A program made the translations under genes and the position numbers. This document shows positions 62,932-64,000 of a stretch of 64,000 nt of DNA, piece after piece (position 1 is the first letter of the stretch; each line of letters opens with the position of its first letter). The notes beneath the pieces were generated by a model. That model was not told the origin of the DNA. It did no database searches and was given only the letters and a program-made list of their open reading frames with translations. Origin of the DNA: Massilia sp. IC2-278 (GTDB lineage Bacteria; Pseudomonadota; Gammaproteobacteria; Burkholderiales; Burkholderiaceae_D); assembly GCF_020708045.1 (NCBI RefSeq), contig NZ_JAJFES010000001.1, forward strand, positions 186,001 to 250,000. The letters run 5' to 3'.

Positions 62932-64000
62932 ATGGACATCAACCTCAAGACCCTGATCGGCAAACTGAACGACGCCTCGCGCACCGCGGCCACGCGCGCC
63001 GCCAACATCTGCGTCGGGCTGGGCCAGTACGAAGTCGACGTCGAGCACGTGTTCCTGGCGCTGCTCGAACAGCCCGACTGCGACTTTGTGGTGGCGGCGC
63101 GCGCCTGCGGCATCAGCCTCACCGCGCTGGAAAACGATCTGCGGCGCGAGGTGGCGCGCTTTGCCACCGGCAGCGCGCGCACGCCGGTGTTCTCGAAACA
63201 CCTGCCGATGCTGTTCGAGCACGCCTGGCTGATCGCCTCGCTCGGCAACGGCCAGCCGAACATGATCAGGAGTGGCCACCTGCTGCTGGCCCTGCTCACC
63301 GAGCCCGGCCTGGCCCAGCTGGCGCGGCGCGGCTCGCCGCTGTTCGCCGAATTCCCGCTCGACCGCCTGAAGCACGACTTCGACAAGCTCACGCGCGGCT
63401 CGAGCGAAGCGACGGCCGCATCCGGCGCACCGGCGATGGCGGGCGGCGACCCGGTCGGCGAACTCGAAGCGCAGGCGCCCGGCAAGACGCCGGCGCTGGA
63501 CCAGTTCACCACCTGCCTGACCGAACGCGCGCGGGGCGGCAAGGTCGATCCGGTGATCGGGCGCGACCCCGAGATCCGCCAGGCCATCGACATCCTGATG
63601 CGCCGGCGCCAGAACAACCCCATTCTCACCGGCGAGGCCGGCGTCGGCAAGACCGCGGTGGTCGAGGGGCTGGCGCTGCGCATCGCCCAGGGCGACGTGC
63701 CGGAAGTGCTGCGCGGGGTCGAGATCCACACCCTGGACATGGGCCTGCTGCAGGCCGGCGCCAGCGTCAAGGGCGAGTTCGAGAACCGCCTGAAGAACGT
63801 GATCGACGAAGTAAAACGCAGTCCGCACGCGATCATCCTCTTCATCGACGAAGCGCATACGATGATCGGCGCCGGCGGCACGGCCGGCCAGAACGATGCG
63901 GCGAATTTGCTGAAACCGGCCCTGGCGCGCGGCGAACTGCGCACCATCGCGGCGACGACCTGGAGCGAATACAAGAAATACTTCGAGAAGGACGCGGCGC
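62932..64000 (+). CDS. tssH: Type VI secretion ATPase TssH (ClpV), 5' part only
   Basis: The first 356 codons of a protein normally about 880 residues long; it runs off the right edge. The N-domain ([20 protein letters not shown], the helix region that recognises TssC, and [16 protein letters not shown]) is complete. The first AAA+ domain has Walker A GEAGVGKT (234-241) and Walker [16 protein letters not shown]. TssH disassembles contracted sheaths for reuse. An Ala/Gly-rich linker (about 158-185) separates the N-domain from AAA1. Confidence 0.98.
   Translation, partial: MDINLKTLIGKLNDASRTAATRAANICVGLGQYEVDVEHVFLALLEQPDCDFVVAARACGISLTALENDLRREVARFATGSARTPVFSKHLPMLFEHAWLIASLGNGQPNMIRSGHLLLALLTEPGLAQLARRGSPLFAEFPLDRLKHDFDKLTRGSSEATAASGAPAMAGGDPVGELEAQAPGKTPALDQFTTCLTERARGGKVDPVIGRDPEIRQAIDILMRRRQNNPILTGEAGVGKTAVVEGLALRIAQGDVPEVLRGVEIHTLDMGLLQAGASVKGEFENRLKNVIDEVKRSPHAIILFIDEAHTMIGAGGTAGQNDAANLLKPALARGELRTIAATTWSEYKKYFEKDAA

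Overview
The window is high-GC, densely packed bacterial DNA. The opening gene order (carB, greA, a DUF4149 membrane protein, yhbY, rlmE, ftsH, folP, glmM) is the arrangement found in Betaproteobacteria. Together with the TonB-dependent receptor type, the LytTR-type sensor/regulator pair and the form of the polysaccharide locus, it points to Oxalobacteraceae, most likely Massilia or a close relative. This is inferred from gene content and order; no ribosomal RNA is present to confirm it.

Layout. (1) 1-8602: housekeeping block from the 3' part of carB to glmM, closed by tRNA-Pro(UGG) and tRNA-Arg(UCU). (2) 8697-14458: accessory genes: an exported M28 metallopeptidase, a metallo-beta-lactamase-fold hydrolase, a divergent family-1 glycoside hydrolase and a very long TonB/TolA-like protein. 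(3) 14617-35454: a Wzx/Wzy-type exopolysaccharide locus. The outer-membrane export lipoprotein and the chain-length/tyrosine-kinase protein are on the plus strand. They converge on a roughly 16.5 kb minus-strand gene train that runs from a WbpM-type dehydratase at 35454 down to an acyltransferase at 18906. The two arms meet across 760 bp with no convincing gene and a 30-bp tandem repeat. (4) 35967-40826: a DUF1460 lipoprotein divergent from a 1001-residue TonB-dependent receptor, then two very small genes. (5) 41064-44096: two LiaF/LiaI-like membrane proteins followed by a LytS-type histidine kinase and a LytTR response regulator. (6) 44077-48083: an XPD/DinG-type Fe-S helicase and a FAN1-like VRR-NUC nuclease in one operon, with a perfect CTGT-N8-ACAG LexA-type box at the start. 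(7) 48184-64000: a type VI secretion (T6SS) locus that runs off the right edge inside tssH.

How the genes work together. The exopolysaccharide locus contains a full set for UDP-2,3-diacetamido-2,3-dideoxy-glucuronate (WbpA, WbpB, WbpE, WbpD types), a WbpM/PglF-type 4,6-dehydratase, a second sugar aminotransferase, and a short PglC-type phosphoglycosyl transferase to start the lipid-linked unit. Two GT4 glycosyltransferases, a deacetylase-like protein, a GNAT/FemAB-like protein, a flippase, a polymerase, a PAP2-like phosphatase and an acyltransferase accompany them. The T6SS block encodes the membrane complex (TssJ, TssL, TssM), baseplate parts (TssK, TssE), sheath (TssB, TssC), tube (Hcp), ATPase (TssH) and TagF. 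It also carries an OmpA/BON wall-binding protein and two unrelated murein peptidases (M15 and MepA/M74 types). TssA, TssF, TssG and VgrG are not in the window and may lie beyond its right edge.

Points most worth a second look: the LexA box on the nuclease-helicase operon, the pair of murein hydrolases plus a Pro/Lys-rich membrane protein at the T6SS edge, the repeat-bearing junction at 18146-18905, the TonB-like protein with a 42-bp internal repeat, and the envelope-sensing LiaF-LytTR module. No CRISPR array, insertion sequence, integrase or rRNA was seen.
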